50,039 nucleotides of DNA from Oscillatoriales cyanobacterium SM2_2_1 (GCA_012031145.1 JAAUUH010000009.1:1-50039); one strand, 5' to 3'; numbered from the stretch's first letter, positions 28,733-37,447 are shown. Numbers and translations are program-made. The notes: a model not told the origin generated them from the letters alone.

Positions 28733-28893
28733 GCTAGGGGCTGAATTTCTCGCTGTGAAAGCCTTTGACCGTTCAATCTTTGACCGCTCAATGATCACAG
28801 CCCCTAACCTCGAAATTGCCCTATCCCGGAAAACTGACGGCCCCGGTGCTGTTCGTCCCGTGGGGATTCTAGTTTGAATTGATGGCGCGTCCT
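28731..28893 (+). repeat. Hairpin repeat element, copy B
   Basis: The imperfect inverted repeat AGGCTAGGGGCTG (28731-28743) and CAGCCCCTAACCT (28798-28810) matches at 12 of 13 positions. The right flank ends with TTCTAGTTTGAATTGATG from 28867, as in copy A. The core contains a 15-base tandem duplication, TTTGACCGTTCAATC (28764-28778) then TTTGACCGCTCAATG (28779-28793), absent from copy A. The element fills the space exactly between the stop codon of rpsF and that of the convergent LD-carboxypeptidase gene. Confidence 0.78.
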
Positions 28894-29935
28894 AGGTGCA
28901 TACGCTTTCCTCAACAGTTAGGGTTTGGCGGCTAGCATCTAGGGTAGCGATCGCCCCGATGGGTAGAACGGCATTGTCCCGGACATGGCCAAACATAAGG
29001 TTGTAGAGGCAGGGTTTTTGCAGCGGGGCAAAGCGATCGCGTAAGACCTGCTCGAGGCTGAGGGTTTGCCAAAAGGAGGGTTGGTAGTCTTTGGGAACGC
29101 AATTGGTGAAATGTCCTAGGGCAATGCCTGCGGCATCCTGCAGCTTACGGGCCAGCCACAACTGGGTAAGCATGCGGTCAATGCGGTAGGGTTCTTCGCC
29201 CACATCCTCAAGAAACAAAATTTTGCCCTTCGTGTCGGGTTCGTAGGGGGTGCCCAGTAGGTTGGTAACTAAGGTCAGATTACCGCCAATTAGGGCCCCT
29301 CGGGCGATGCCGGGAACCAGGGTGATCAGACGGTTTTGGCGCTCCACCTGCCCGTTTGGGGTGGTGGGGGGCTGGGCAATCTGGCCGAGGCGTTGGGTGG
29401 ACATTACGGTGCGTTGGAACTGTTGCCGGGCGTAGGGGCCAACTCCAGTCAGTCCCGACGAGCCATGGAAGCCGATGATCCCAGTCTTGGCATAGATCGC
29501 CAACAGCAGGGCCGTAATATCACTATGACCGATCACCACCTTGGGCGATCGCCGCATTTGGTCATAGTCCAGCAGGGGCAGCAGGCGGCTACAGCCATAC
29601 CCTCCGGAAAAGGTAACGATGCCGCGAATATCCGATCGCCGAAACATCGCATTAATGTCGGCGGCCCGTTCCTCATCTCGTCCCGCCAGATAGCCATACT
29701 GGGCGCGGACATGTTTGCCCAATTCCACCCGCAGACCATAGAGCTCCATAGTTTCCTTGGCGATCGCCAGCTCTTCGAGTTCGTAGGCATTACTAGCGGG
29801 GGCTACCATTCCCACCCGATCCCCCACCCGCAGCACTGGTGGTTTTAAAATCGTAGGGGCAGGATTTTGCCCCCCTGAAGCGATCGCCCCCGAAAAGAAT
29901 CCTAAAACCTGACGGCGGGACGACAAATATGACAT
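28892..29935 (-). CDS. LD-carboxypeptidase (peptidase family S66), probably Tat-exported
   Basis: S66 enzymes cut the L,D bond between meso-diaminopimelate and D-Ala in murein tetrapeptides during wall recycling. The 347-residue protein has VGMVAPASNAYE, the conserved SGGYGCSRLLPLLD, the nucleophile Ser in VIGHSDITALLLAI and the late Glu and His region FLEDVGEEPYRIDRML ... GHFTNC. The ATG at 29935 gives an N-terminus with SRRQVLGFF, a twin-arginine-like motif before a short hydrophobic stretch, so export across the membrane is likely. The longer form from 29965 is rejected. Confidence 0.88.
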   Translation of the reverse strand: MSYLSSRRQVLGFFSGAIASGGQNPAPTILKPPVLRVGDRVGMVAPASNAYELEELAIAKETMELYGLRVELGKHVRAQYGYLAGRDEERAADINAMFRRSDIRGIVTFSGGYGCSRLLPLLDYDQMRRSPKVVIGHSDITALLLAIYAKTGIIGFHGSSGLTGVGPYARQQFQRTVMSTQRLGQIAQPPTTPNGQVERQNRLITLVPGIARGALIGGNLTLVTNLLGTPYEPDTKGKILFLEDVGEEPYRIDRMLTQLWLARKLQDAAGIALGHFTNCVPKDYQPSFWQTLSLEQVLRDRFAPLQKPCLYNLMFGHVRDNAVLPIGAIATLDASRQTLTVEESVCT

Positions 29936-30015
29936 AGGCTTGACGCAGCACAAACGTTGCCCCATTGTGATGGGGGAATGATTCAGGTTACGGGATTTTT
30001 AAGGTAGGCTTCACG

Positions 30016-30810
30016 ATGGATCTTGCAGAACTTAACACCCTTCTTCGGAAAGCCGAGACCAATCTGGAGAGCACGCTTTATCTTAACGAGTGCCATCTGA
30101 CCTTTCTGCCACCGGAAATCGGACAGATCCAGACCCTAATGTGGCTCTATCTCAGTGATAACGAGCTTAAAGAACTGCCCCACGAATTCAAGTATCTCAG
30201 CAAGCTGACTTGGCTGCACCTAGAAAACAACCACTTTCAGCACGTGCCCTCAATTTTGACCGCGCTGCCCAACCTAACCGTACTGAACTTGGCAGGCAAC
30301 CGCATCAGCGAACTGCCCGACTTTATTGGTGAGTTGTGCCGACTCTATCGCCTCGATTTGCGGGAGAATCAGTTGACTGCCCTGCCCGAGTGCATTGGTC
30401 AACTGGGCTCACTCCAGTGGCTTGACCTGTGTGACAACCAAATTACTCGACTGCCGGAGAGTGTGGGCAACCTCAAAAGCCTCACCGAGCTTGACCTGCG
30501 TCACAATTGCCTCACGGCCCTGCCCAGCAGCATGATCCGCTGGGAGCACCTCAGTGAGCTGTACTTGGGGCATAACCAACTGACCCAAATTCCGCCAGAG
30601 ATTGGCAGCTTGGTAAATTTAACAGAACTAGATCTCTCCCATAATTGCCTGCAATCCCTACCCATTGAATTGGTCAACTTGACCCGCCTCACCCGTTTAG
30701 ATCTGACCGGAAACGACCTCAGCTTCATGCCCATGGAAGTACGAATTAAGTTGAATTACTGTGAAATTCCAGCGATCGCTGAAGCCATGCTCCCTTTTTC
30801 CCCCATCTAA
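30016..30810 (+). CDS. Leucine-rich repeat protein
   Basis: A 264-residue protein made almost wholly of about nine leucine-rich repeats of 23 residues (consensus LTxLDLxxNxLxxLPxxIGxL, for example about residues 65-220), the bacterial type shared with plant intracellular Ras-group LRR proteins. There is no signal peptide or kinase domain, so it is probably a cytosolic binding protein. Its partner is unknown. It is divergent from the LD-carboxypeptidase gene, 80 bases between starts. Confidence 0.93.
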   Translation: MDLAELNTLLRKAETNLESTLYLNECHLTFLPPEIGQIQTLMWLYLSDNELKELPHEFKYLSKLTWLHLENNHFQHVPSILTALPNLTVLNLAGNRISELPDFIGELCRLYRLDLRENQLTALPECIGQLGSLQWLDLCDNQITRLPESVGNLKSLTELDLRHNCLTALPSSMIRWEHLSELYLGHNQLTQIPPEIGSLVNLTELDLSHNCLQSLPIELVNLTRLTRLDLTGNDLSFMPMEVRIKLNYCEIPAIAEAMLPFSPI

Positions 30811-30821
30811 GTGGATGGGGG
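30800..30821. terminator. GC-rich hairpin at the end of the LRR gene
   Basis: CCCCCATC (30800-30807) and GATGGGGG (30814-30821) form an 8-base stem that includes the end of the LRR coding region; the TAA is in the loop. No T run follows on either strand, so it is at most an atypical terminator between two convergent genes. Confidence 0.45.
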
Positions 30822-30835
30822 GTGCCTAAAAGCTG

Positions 30836-31372
30836 CTAAAAACTAAAAACTAGAAGGATTAACCCAGCGAGCCAGGTGATCGACAGCGCACCGCCGATCG
30901 CCGCTAGGGGGAGCAGCCCAAGGAGCCTGAGCCCTTGGATATCGGTAGCCACCGCTGTTGCCCACAATTGCCAAATCCCAAACCACAGCATTACGATGAT
31001 CGCCGCCAACCGTCCCCAAGGCGCCGGTAAACTCAGCGCTGGGGCTACGCACAGCCAAGGCAGACTAGCGTAGCCGGTTAGGGTCATGATCACCGTTCGC
31101 GGTATCGCTCGCCCGTGGATTGCCGCCAAACTCAGGAGCACTTGGCACAGCACAGCCCACCCAAGAAGAGCAAAAATCACACTACCGATGATTCCAACGA
31201 GGTCTTGCCCGCGCCGAAAGGACTCCAGCACATTAACCATTGCCACGGTCAAGGCAGCTTCTAGGGTGGAAGGCTGCGATCGCAGGGATGCAAAGGTTTC
31301 TGCTGGTAAAAATAAAACGCCGTAGACCCGCTCAAGGTAGGTTTGGGGGGTAAAAGGTGGAGAGGCGGTCAT
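30836..31372 (-). CDS. Yip1-like membrane protein
   Basis: A 178-residue protein with five hydrophobic segments and the N-terminal FTPQTYLERVYGVLFLPAET, which resembles the Yip1 family entry found in cyanobacteria (a cytosolic lead, then FASLRSQPS and the membrane region). Yip1 proteins in eukaryotes act in vesicle traffic; bacterial members have no known role. The ATG at 31372 is preferred to a TTG at 31378. It lies downstream of the DUF6464 gene on the same strand. Confidence 0.75.
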   Translation of the reverse strand: MTASPPFTPQTYLERVYGVLFLPAETFASLRSQPSTLEAALTVAMVNVLESFRRGQDLVGIIGSVIFALLGWAVLCQVLLSLAAIHGRAIPRTVIMTLTGYASLPWLCVAPALSLPAPWGRLAAIIVMLWFGIWQLWATAVATDIQGLRLLGLLPLAAIGGALSITWLAGLILLVFSF

Positions 31373-31522
31373 GGGCAAAACAACTCATCATTATTAGGCT
31401 CATTATGACCAAAACCAGCGACCACAGCAATAGAGCCGATCGGAGAGGGCTGAAGCCCGAGCTTGTCGCACCTCCGGAGTTACTCCCCGGAATAATGCAC
31501 AGGGAACGCCGCCTACCTAGAA

Positions 31523-31561
31523 GAGGAGATCCCATGGAACCGCCGCCGGTGGGATCTCCTC
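31523..31561. other. Strong 12-base hairpin between two minus-strand genes
   Basis: GAGGAGATCCCA (31523-31534) and TGGGATCTCCTC (31550-31561) are perfectly complementary, with a 15-base loop. The hairpin lies between the stop of the DUF6464 gene and the start of the Yip1-like gene. No T run adjoins it on either strand, so it is not a classical terminator; it may be an RNA structure in the downstream leader. Confidence 0.65.
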
Positions 31562-31595
31562 CCACAGGAGCGAAGCCTCAGGGCACCCTAGGGCC

Positions 31596-31961
31596 CTATT
31601 CCAAACCAACAGAAATCACTTCTCGCCATCGGCACCCGGCACAGGGCCCCTCGGGATTGACGGCACAGCGAATCAGTTCTGATAGGGCATTAAAACGACA
31701 GGTGCGATCGCCAATGATCCAGCGCCCATCAACCCAACTGCGCTCGACTGCCCTGATGCAGGGCTGCACCAACAGCGCCACATTAGCAAGTCGATAAATG
31801 CCATGGCGCAGGTGATAGCGGTGGCGGCGCTCTAAGACCACATAGCTCTGTCCATCGAGGTCAAAAGTACTGCCCGACTGGGGATACCATTCCATCACCG
31901 CCCGGCACAACAGGCGATCACCCTGCCGGACTTCCACCGGTATCTCCAGAATTTCCGTCAT
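31596..31961 (-). CDS. DUF6464 family protein
   Basis: A 121-residue protein with the pattern I associate with this cyanobacterial family: FDLDGQSYVVLERRHRYHLR near the middle, VDGRWIIGDRTCRFNA and a C-terminal ELIRCAVNPEGPCAGCR with two cysteines. No function is known. The gene is upstream of the Yip1-like gene with 223 bases and a strong hairpin between. The family name is from memory, so the identity is moderately certain. Confidence 0.7.
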   Translation of the reverse strand: MTEILEIPVEVRQGDRLLCRAVMEWYPQSGSTFDLDGQSYVVLERRHRYHLRHGIYRLANVALLVQPCIRAVERSWVDGRWIIGDRTCRFNALSELIRCAVNPEGPCAGCRWREVISVGLE

Positions 31962-32055
31962 TCCGCCTCCATCCCCGTGTCCTGTAGGTATAACATAGTA
32001 CTGTTGCGATTCTTTACGCTAAGGACTTTTTTCTTACCATTACGGAGATATACCA

Positions 32056-32664
32056 ATGGCTTTTGAACTTCCTGCCTTGCCTTACGAAAGAACTGCCCTA
32101 GAGCCCCATATTTCGGCTAATACCTTGGACTTTCACCATGGCAAGCACCACAATGGTTATGTCAACAACCTGAATAACCTCGTGAAGGACACCGACATGG
32201 TCACCATGACCCTAGAGGAAGTCGTAGTTGCCGCTGCCAAGGATGCCAGCAAAACTGCCATTTTCAACAATGCCGCTCAGGTCTGGAATCACACCTTCTA
32301 TTGGAACTGCATGAAGCCCAACGGCGGTGGTGCGCCGACGGGGGCTTTGGCGGCCAAAATTGACAACGACTTTGGCAGCTACGAAAAGTTTAAGGAAGCC
32401 TTTAAGGCGGCCGGTGCTGGTCAGTTCGGCAGCGGCTGGGCTTGGCTGGTACTCGATGGCACCTCCCTCAAGGTGACCAAGACCCTCAACGCCGACAATC
32501 CCCTCACCGCCGGTCAGGTGCCCTTGCTGACCATGGATGTGTGGGAGCACGCCTACTACCTAGATTACCAAAACCGTCGTCCCGACTATGCCCAAACCTT
32601 TCTGGAGCATTTGGTGAACTGGGAGTTTGTGTCTGCTAATTTTGATCAAGCAGTTGCCGTCTAG
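32056..32664 (+). CDS. sodB: Iron superoxide dismutase
   Basis: SodB turns superoxide into oxygen and hydrogen peroxide in the cytosol. The 202-residue protein has all four metal ligands: His in LDFHHGKHHNGYV, His in QVWNHTFYWNC, and Asp and His in MDVWEHAYYLDYQN. The sequence around FGSGWAWLV and the Fe-type pattern AQVWNHTFYW mark the iron rather than the manganese enzyme. A T-tailed terminator follows about 80 bases after the stop. Confidence 0.95.
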   Translation: MAFELPALPYERTALEPHISANTLDFHHGKHHNGYVNNLNNLVKDTDMVTMTLEEVVVAAAKDASKTAIFNNAAQVWNHTFYWNCMKPNGGGAPTGALAAKIDNDFGSYEKFKEAFKAAGAGQFGSGWAWLVLDGTSLKVTKTLNADNPLTAGQVPLLTMDVWEHAYYLDYQNRRPDYAQTFLEHLVNWEFVSANFDQAVAV

Positions 32665-32746
32665 TCGTCTTTCCTAATCTTTATAGATGTCTGAAGATGT
32701 CTGACCTCAGGTATCGGTTGAACTCTAATTAGGTTTTAATTTCCTC

Positions 32747-32767
32747 CCCGTCTCCGACGGGTTTTTT
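32747..32767 (+). terminator. Rho-independent terminator after sodB
   Basis: CCCGTC (32747-32752) and GACGGG (32756-32761) form a stem with a 3-base loop and are followed by TTTTTT (32762-32767). The T run overlaps the stop codon of the convergent ABC ATPase gene (32766-32768). Confidence 0.88.
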
Positions 32768-33770
32768 ATGGGTTGGAATCAGCGCCACTGCCCATGGTGA
32801 AGACCTGTCCAATCACCTCCTCAATGGGGGGGGTCGGTGATCATAACATCGGCGATCGCCAGTTCCGACAGCATTTGCGCCACAATTTGGGGCAGCGCAC
32901 GCCGCTCTAGTAGCAGCCGAATCCGGCATCCCTCGATCCGTTGCACCGTACCGTAGCCTTGGCATTGACGGATCTGTTCGGCAGTGGGGGGTGCTCCAAC
33001 TCCAACCGCACCTCTCGGTAGGGGGAAAATTTTTCCACCAACGCCTCTAGCCGACCGTCAAAGATCAAACGTCCGCCATGGATCAGCAGTACCCGCTGGC
33101 ACAGGGCCGTAATATCTGCCATATAGTGGCTGGTCAGCAGAATTGTGGCCCCATAACGGGCGTTGTATTCCTTGAGAAACTCCCGCACCTTTACTTGGGC
33201 GTTGACATCTAACCCTAGGGTCGGCTCATCAAGAAACAAAATTTGCGGATGGTGCAGCAAGGCTGCCAGTAATTCCGCTTTCATCCGCTCGCCGAGGGAT
33301 AATTTCCGCACGGGCTGCCGTAGTTTATCCGTCAGCTCTAATAGTTCTGATAGTTCTGTCAATCGCTCCTCAAACAGGCGATCGCTCAGTCCGTAGACGG
33401 CTCCGTTGATCCGCAACGAGTCCAGTGCCGGCAAATCCCACAACAATTGCTGCTTTTGCCCCATAACTAGGGTGATCTGATGCAGAAACGCCCGCTGGCG
33501 GCGGAATGGCACAAATCCCCCCACCCGCACCGTCCCCCCCGTTGGCTGGATTAGCCCCGTCAGCATCTTTAGAGTCGTCGTTTTCCCCGCGCCATTGGCA
33601 CCCAAAAAACCTACCACCTCCCCCGGGGCGATCGCAAAGGAGACATCCCGCACCGCCCACACGGTCTGATATTGCCGCCGCCAAAAATGCGCTAGGGTGC
33701 CCCCTAACCCGGGTGATTTATCGGCAACTTGATAGGCCCTGTGGAGGTTTTCAACGGCGATCGCAGACAT
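32766..33770 (-). CDS. ABC transporter ATP-binding protein (two frameshifts)
   Basis: The ATPase of an ABC exporter, about 334 residues if repaired. Walker A GANGAGKTT, the Q-loop region VMGQKQQLLWDLPALD, the signature LSLGERMKAELLAAL, Walker B ILFLDEPTLGLD and the switch His in LLTSHYMADI are all present. It resembles the ABC-2 type exporter ATPases that carry an N-terminal W-A-V-R-D-V-S-F region. The C-terminal part is read only if a base is added to the G6 run at 32986-32991 and one removed from the G8 run at 32826-32833. The start at 33770 is ATG. No permease gene adjoins it; the partner lies elsewhere. Confidence 0.85.
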
Positions 33771-33898
33771 AGGCACTTCTCAAGGCTCCGTGTGTGGAAA
33801 ATCATCATTCTGTTATACTGTCTGTCAACGAATGCATCAGTAAACCCGCAGGGGAATTCTCTCGCAAGACAGGCATTAAATTTACTAGGAAGGCAGGT

Positions 33899-34264
33899 AT
33901 GACAACAGTCCTCATTGTGGACGATAGTGCAATGGTGCTGGAGATGGTAGCCGAACAGCTAAGGCAGCAGGGCATGAGCGTCATTGAAGCTCGTGATGGT
34001 GCTGAAGCGGTGGAAAAAATCAAAGTCACCCCCCCTGACCTTGTGGTTACTGATGTCGTCATGCCCAAAATGAACGGCTATGAATTGTGCCGCTGGATTA
34101 AAAACAACAGCACGACCAAAAATGTTCCCGTGGTGATGTGCACCACTAAAAGCGAAGAATTCGATAAATATTGGGGTATGAAGCAGGGGGCCGATGCCTA
34201 CCTGACCAAGCCGTACCATCCCCCGGAATTGCTCAAAACAATCAAGTCTCTTCTGCGAGGTTAA
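33899..34264 (+). CDS. CheY-like response regulator (PilH type)
   Basis: A 121-residue single-domain receiver. The acidic pocket is in VLIVDDSAMVLEM, the phosphoacceptor Asp in DLVVTDVVMPKMNGYELC, the Thr in VVMCTTKSE and the Lys in DAYLTKPYHPPELL. It is close to PilH-type regulators that act with type IV pilus chemosensory systems in cyanobacterial phototaxis. The ATG at 33899 has AGGAAGG at 33887-33893. No kinase or pilus gene adjoins it. A -10-like TTATACT lies near 33811. Confidence 0.9.
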   Translation: MTTVLIVDDSAMVLEMVAEQLRQQGMSVIEARDGAEAVEKIKVTPPDLVVTDVVMPKMNGYELCRWIKNNSTTKNVPVVMCTTKSEEFDKYWGMKQGADAYLTKPYHPPELLKTIKSLLRG

Positions 34265-34389
34265 TCTTCATCCTCACTTGCCAAGACTGATCGCGCTTTT
34301 ACGGTAACTGTTTCAGGATCACTTGAGGGCACCTCGATTGACAGCTTTATTGGGAACAGAATGATAATAGGAAGCGTTCCAAGCTGGCT

Positions 34390-34430
34390 ATTCTCAGGAA
34401 AAACCTGACTTTTCGAGATGTCCTGAGAAT
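34390..34430. other. 10-base hairpin downstream of the PilH-like gene
   Basis: ATTCTCAGGA (34390-34399) and TCCTGAGAAT (34421-34430) are perfectly complementary, with a 21-base loop. It is about 125 bases after the response regulator. No T run follows on either strand. Confidence 0.6.
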
Positions 34431-34659
34431 TAATGGAGGGCGCATTCTGATCGCCATAATTGAAACTGTGTGCTTAGACTTCTTAAACTTTGCTCCATAG
34501 CAGCATAGGTGTCGTCACTGGATTGCAATAAATAATTGCAAGAAAAATTTTGATGGATAAACCGTTGATCTGCCATCTGTAGTCAGCATTTGCCAGGGCG
34601 GTCATTAATTCGAGCTAGAAGACTTGCGGGATAGGCGTTACAGCGCCTTCAAATCCTAC

Positions 34660-34762
34660 AGGCTATGGCCTGAATCTCTCGCCATGAAAGCATTTATAGC
34701 TGTAAATAACTTGGTTAGGACGGGGTGCAGGGGTGAAACCCTTGGCTAGGGGCGCAGCCCCC
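34660..34762 (+). repeat. Hairpin repeat element, copy C (degenerate)
   Basis: AGGCTATGGCCTGAATCTCT from 34660 and the following GAAAGCATTT align with the left part of copy B with scattered differences. About 50 bases later a second compact hairpin, GGGGC (34750-34754) with GCCCC after four bases, follows GGCTA. The right flank of A and B is not clear here. Like A and B it lies between the ends of convergent genes. Confidence 0.5.
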
Positions 34763-35213
34763 AAACCACCTTTTCCTTCGATGTCCAAACCTACCCGAAT
34801 GTAGCTATAACAGCAAATTCATAGCAAATTGATGACAGCCCCTAGAACAGGAACACGTCACGGCAGTCCACAAATTGCGCCAATACAGATCGGTTACAGA
34901 GTGGTGATGTCAACTGGATATAACTATTAGGTGGGTTTGTGTCAACATCGCAAGGCAACCCATTTACTTTTTGGCGATTATTTGGCGATTTCTTTGGTGA
35001 TCAGGGCTTTAGGTCAACCCGGCACCCCGACTCGGTATCAACCCGCCAAGGAGTAACAGTCAATGAACATGACCTCGCCACAGTAAGCCGCGCAAATTAC
35101 AGGTAGGAGCAGAGGGTCAACTTTTTCGGTGTTGTTCGGCATTAAGTTGGGCTTGAACGTTAGTTATGTTCCGATCAAATACTATCCAATTAAACTTTAT
35201 CTAGGTTAAGCTC

Positions 35214-36284
35214 CTAAGCAGAAATAGTAGCAATTAGGGGTTCAATTTTCGCTACTGTCTCGGGTGGCAGGGGAATAAACCCCAAGTCGGTACTCAATTT
35301 TTGCCCTTCACTTAAAATCCAGTTCAATACCTCTCGCAAAACCTCTGCTTGACGGGCGTTAGCATACTTTTGATATAACAGTAACCAAGTGTAGGAAACG
35401 ATAGGGTAAACATCCTTGCCCTTGGGATCTAGGTCAAAGCCAACAAGATTTTCCGGTAGCACAACCGACGCCAGTGTACGGGAAGTTTGCTCGGGGGTCG
35501 CGGCGACAAATTCCCCAGCCTTGTTTTCTAGCAGCGCGATTGTGAGGCGGTTTTGCTTGGCATAAACATACTCGACGTACCCCAGGGTTCCCGGTGCTTG
35601 GGCGATCTGGGCAGTCACCCCCTCGTTGCCTCGAGCGCCAAAGCCCGTGGGCCACTGAATTGAAAAACCCTCCCCAGGTCCATTACGCCATGTTTCGCTA
35701 ACCAGGGATAGATGCTTAGTAAATAGCGCTGTGGTGCCACTGCCATCGGAGCGGTAAACCAGCAAAATTTCTTGATCGGGCAACGATAGATCAGGATTGT
35801 CCTGGGCGATCGCCGGATCGTTCCAGCGGGTAATGGCTCCTAGGAAAATATCAACGTATACGGAGCGACGTAGGTTCAACTCCTTAATCCCCGGCAGGTT
35901 AAATGCCAAGACAATGGTGCCCGCCGTCATGGGCAACATTAAGAAGGGGCGTGTTAAATCCTTGGCTTCCGCTGCCGTCATAGCCACATCGCTGGCACCA
36001 AAGTCCACGGTTTCGACCACAAACTGCCGCACTCCCGCCGCACTGCCCACGGGTTGATAGCTGATTTGCACCTCCGGATGTATGCGGTTGTATTCCTGGA
36101 ACCACCGCTGATAGATTGGGGCCGGAAAGGTTGCCCCAGCGCCATTGAGCACCACTGGGGTTGGCTTGTCACTAGGGGATGGGGGTGATTCTGCCGCCGT
36201 GCATCCCCACAGGGCGAGGGCAACCCCGCCTAAACCACATCCTAAAAAGTGCTTTCGCGAGAGGGTAAAACGTTTGGTCGTCAT
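35214..36284 (-). CDS. pstS: Phosphate ABC transporter substrate-binding lipoprotein, PstS-type (copy 1)
   Basis: A periplasmic phosphate-binding protein, 356 residues. A lipoprotein signal with lipobox LWGC (about residues 26-29) is followed by NGAGATFPAPIYQRWFQEY, GSAAGVRQFVVETVDFGASD and VYRSDGSGTTALFTKHL, the loops that hold phosphate through backbone and Ser/Thr/Arg contacts. It lies 107 bases after a second pstS-like gene on the same strand. The pstC, pstA and pstB genes do not follow. One of the two may correspond to SphX; I cannot say which. Confidence 0.92.
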   Translation of the reverse strand: MTTKRFTLSRKHFLGCGLGGVALALWGCTAAESPPSPSDKPTPVVLNGAGATFPAPIYQRWFQEYNRIHPEVQISYQPVGSAAGVRQFVVETVDFGASDVAMTAAEAKDLTRPFLMLPMTAGTIVLAFNLPGIKELNLRRSVYVDIFLGAITRWNDPAIAQDNPDLSLPDQEILLVYRSDGSGTTALFTKHLSLVSETWRNGPGEGFSIQWPTGFGARGNEGVTAQIAQAPGTLGYVEYVYAKQNRLTIALLENKAGEFVAATPEQTSRTLASVVLPENLVGFDLDPKGKDVYPIVSYTWLLLYQKYANARQAEVLREVLNWILSEGQKLSTDLGFIPLPPETVAKIEPLIATISA

Positions 36285-36341
36285 GGACGCTGTGGGCTTG
36301 GAGTTTGTGTTTGATGTTACTAATTTAGTCCCAACGAGGCC

Positions 36342-36363
36342 ATTAACTTCACTAATAACTTCG
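36342..36363. promoter_or_regulatory. Possible Pho-box-like tandem repeat between the two pstS genes
   Basis: ATTAACTTCAC (36342-36352) and TAATAACTTCG (36353-36363) repeat with an 11-base period, the spacing of cyanobacterial Pho boxes (8-base units with 3-base gaps). The units match the PyTTAAPyPyT consensus only partly and read on the plus strand, opposite to the genes. Low confidence. Confidence 0.25.
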
Positions 36364-36391
36364 CGGTGACGGATGACTTGGGGAGGCTGAG

Positions 36392-37447
36392 CTAGGTGAT
36401 GGTGGCGATCGCCTGCTGCAATCGCGAAGTGACATTATCGGGCAATGGGACATAACCCAACTGATCGCTAAACTGCTGTCCCTCACTGACTATCCAGGTC
36501 AGCAACTCTTTGATCGCCATACCTTTATCAGCATCGTCATACTTTTGGTTTACCAACAGCCAACTGAACGTCACAACGGGGTAGGACTGAGGATCGGTGG
36601 GATCGGGGTTGAACGCCAGCAAGCTCGGGGGCAAAACTAAAGACCCCAGGGTTCGGGCAGCGGTTTCGGGGCTGGGGAGAATAAATTGACCGCTTTTGTT
36701 CTCTAGTAAGGCAAAGGAAAGGTCGTTCTGCCGGGCATAGCTGTACTCCACGTATCCGATCGCCCCCTCCCGTTCTTTGATAATTGCCGTTACCCCTTCG
36801 TTGCCATTGCCGCCGATCCCGGTGCGCCACTTGACGCTTCCGCCCTCACCGAGGGTTTCTCGCCATTCCTTACTTACGGTGGACAGGTGTTTGGTGAAGT
36901 ATCCGGTAGTACCGCTGCGATCGGAGCGATAGACCACCGTAATCGGGCGATCGGGTAAGGACTCATTGGGATTGTCACGCTCCAATATCGGGTCATTCCA
37001 GCGGGTGATTTTTCCCAACAGAATATTGATGTAAGCCTCTCGGCTGAGGCGCAATGCGTTGACCCCGGGCAGGTTATAGGACAGGATGATGCTGCCTCCG
37101 GTTACTGGTAGCTGCAGCGCTCCTGATTTAACTTTGGCGCGATCATCCTCGGCCATGCCCACATCGCTAGCGCCAAAATCTACGCTGCCACTGGTAAACA
37201 ACCTGACGCCAGCCCCGCTACCTAAGGACTGGTAAGTCACCTGAACATTGGGGTGAAGCCGATTGAACTCACTAAACCATCGCTTATAGAGCGTTGCTGG
37301 AAAAGTCGCCCCCGCACCCGATAGAGCAACGTTCCGCCCCTCAACGAGGGTGGCCCTAGGCGTCGACTGTGTTCCCGATCCGCAGGAGGTCAGGGCTAGC
37401 CCCAACCCTCCTAAAGCCAAACGCATCATCTGCCGGCGAGTTCCCAT
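36392..37447 (-). CDS. pstS: Phosphate ABC transporter substrate-binding lipoprotein, PstS-type (copy 2)
   Basis: A 351-residue phosphate-binding protein. The N-terminus MGTRRQMMRLALGG combines a twin arginine with a hydrophobic stretch and lipobox ALTSC, so it may be a Tat-exported lipoprotein. The phosphate loops are SGAGATFPATLYKRW, GSGAGVRLFTSGSVDFGASD and YRSDRSGTTGYFTKHL. The ATG at 37447 is preferred over 37459 because the AGG before the first start is too close. It shares a 480-base divergent region with psaA. Like copy 1, it has no permease or ATPase gene beside it. Confidence 0.92.
   Translation of the reverse strand: MGTRRQMMRLALGGLGLALTSCGSGTQSTPRATLVEGRNVALSGAGATFPATLYKRWFSEFNRLHPNVQVTYQSLGSGAGVRLFTSGSVDFGASDVGMAEDDRAKVKSGALQLPVTGGSIILSYNLPGVNALRLSREAYINILLGKITRWNDPILERDNPNESLPDRPITVVYRSDRSGTTGYFTKHLSTVSKEWRETLGEGGSVKWRTGIGGNGNEGVTAIIKEREGAIGYVEYSYARQNDLSFALLENKSGQFILPSPETAARTLGSLVLPPSLLAFNPDPTDPQSYPVVTFSWLLVNQKYDDADKGMAIKELLTWIVSEGQQFSDQLGYVPLPDNVTSRLQQAIATIT

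Larger units (their letters stand above)
34265..35213. other. Gene-poor convergent region of about 950 bases
   Basis: Between the stops of the PilH-like and pstS genes. No open frame of useful length and no recognised RNA gene. It contains a 10-base hairpin (34390-34430), a degenerate copy of the hairpin repeat (34660-34762) and otherwise unremarkable mixed-composition sequence. It may be a decayed locus or a place tolerant of insertions. Confidence 0.6.

Noticed and set aside
30800-30821. Classical rho-independent terminator for the LRR gene
   Set aside because: The hairpin is strong but no T run follows on either strand, so it is listed with low confidence.
34641-34662. Possible tRNA T arm at GCGCCTTCAAATCC
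   Set aside because: The surrounding bases do not form an acceptor, D or anticodon stem.
36342-36363. A firm Pho box for the pstS genes
   Set aside because: Only two units, weak match to the consensus, and the wrong orientation; kept only as a low-confidence feature. A single exact CTTAACCT at 37785-37792 in the psaA promoter has no second unit.
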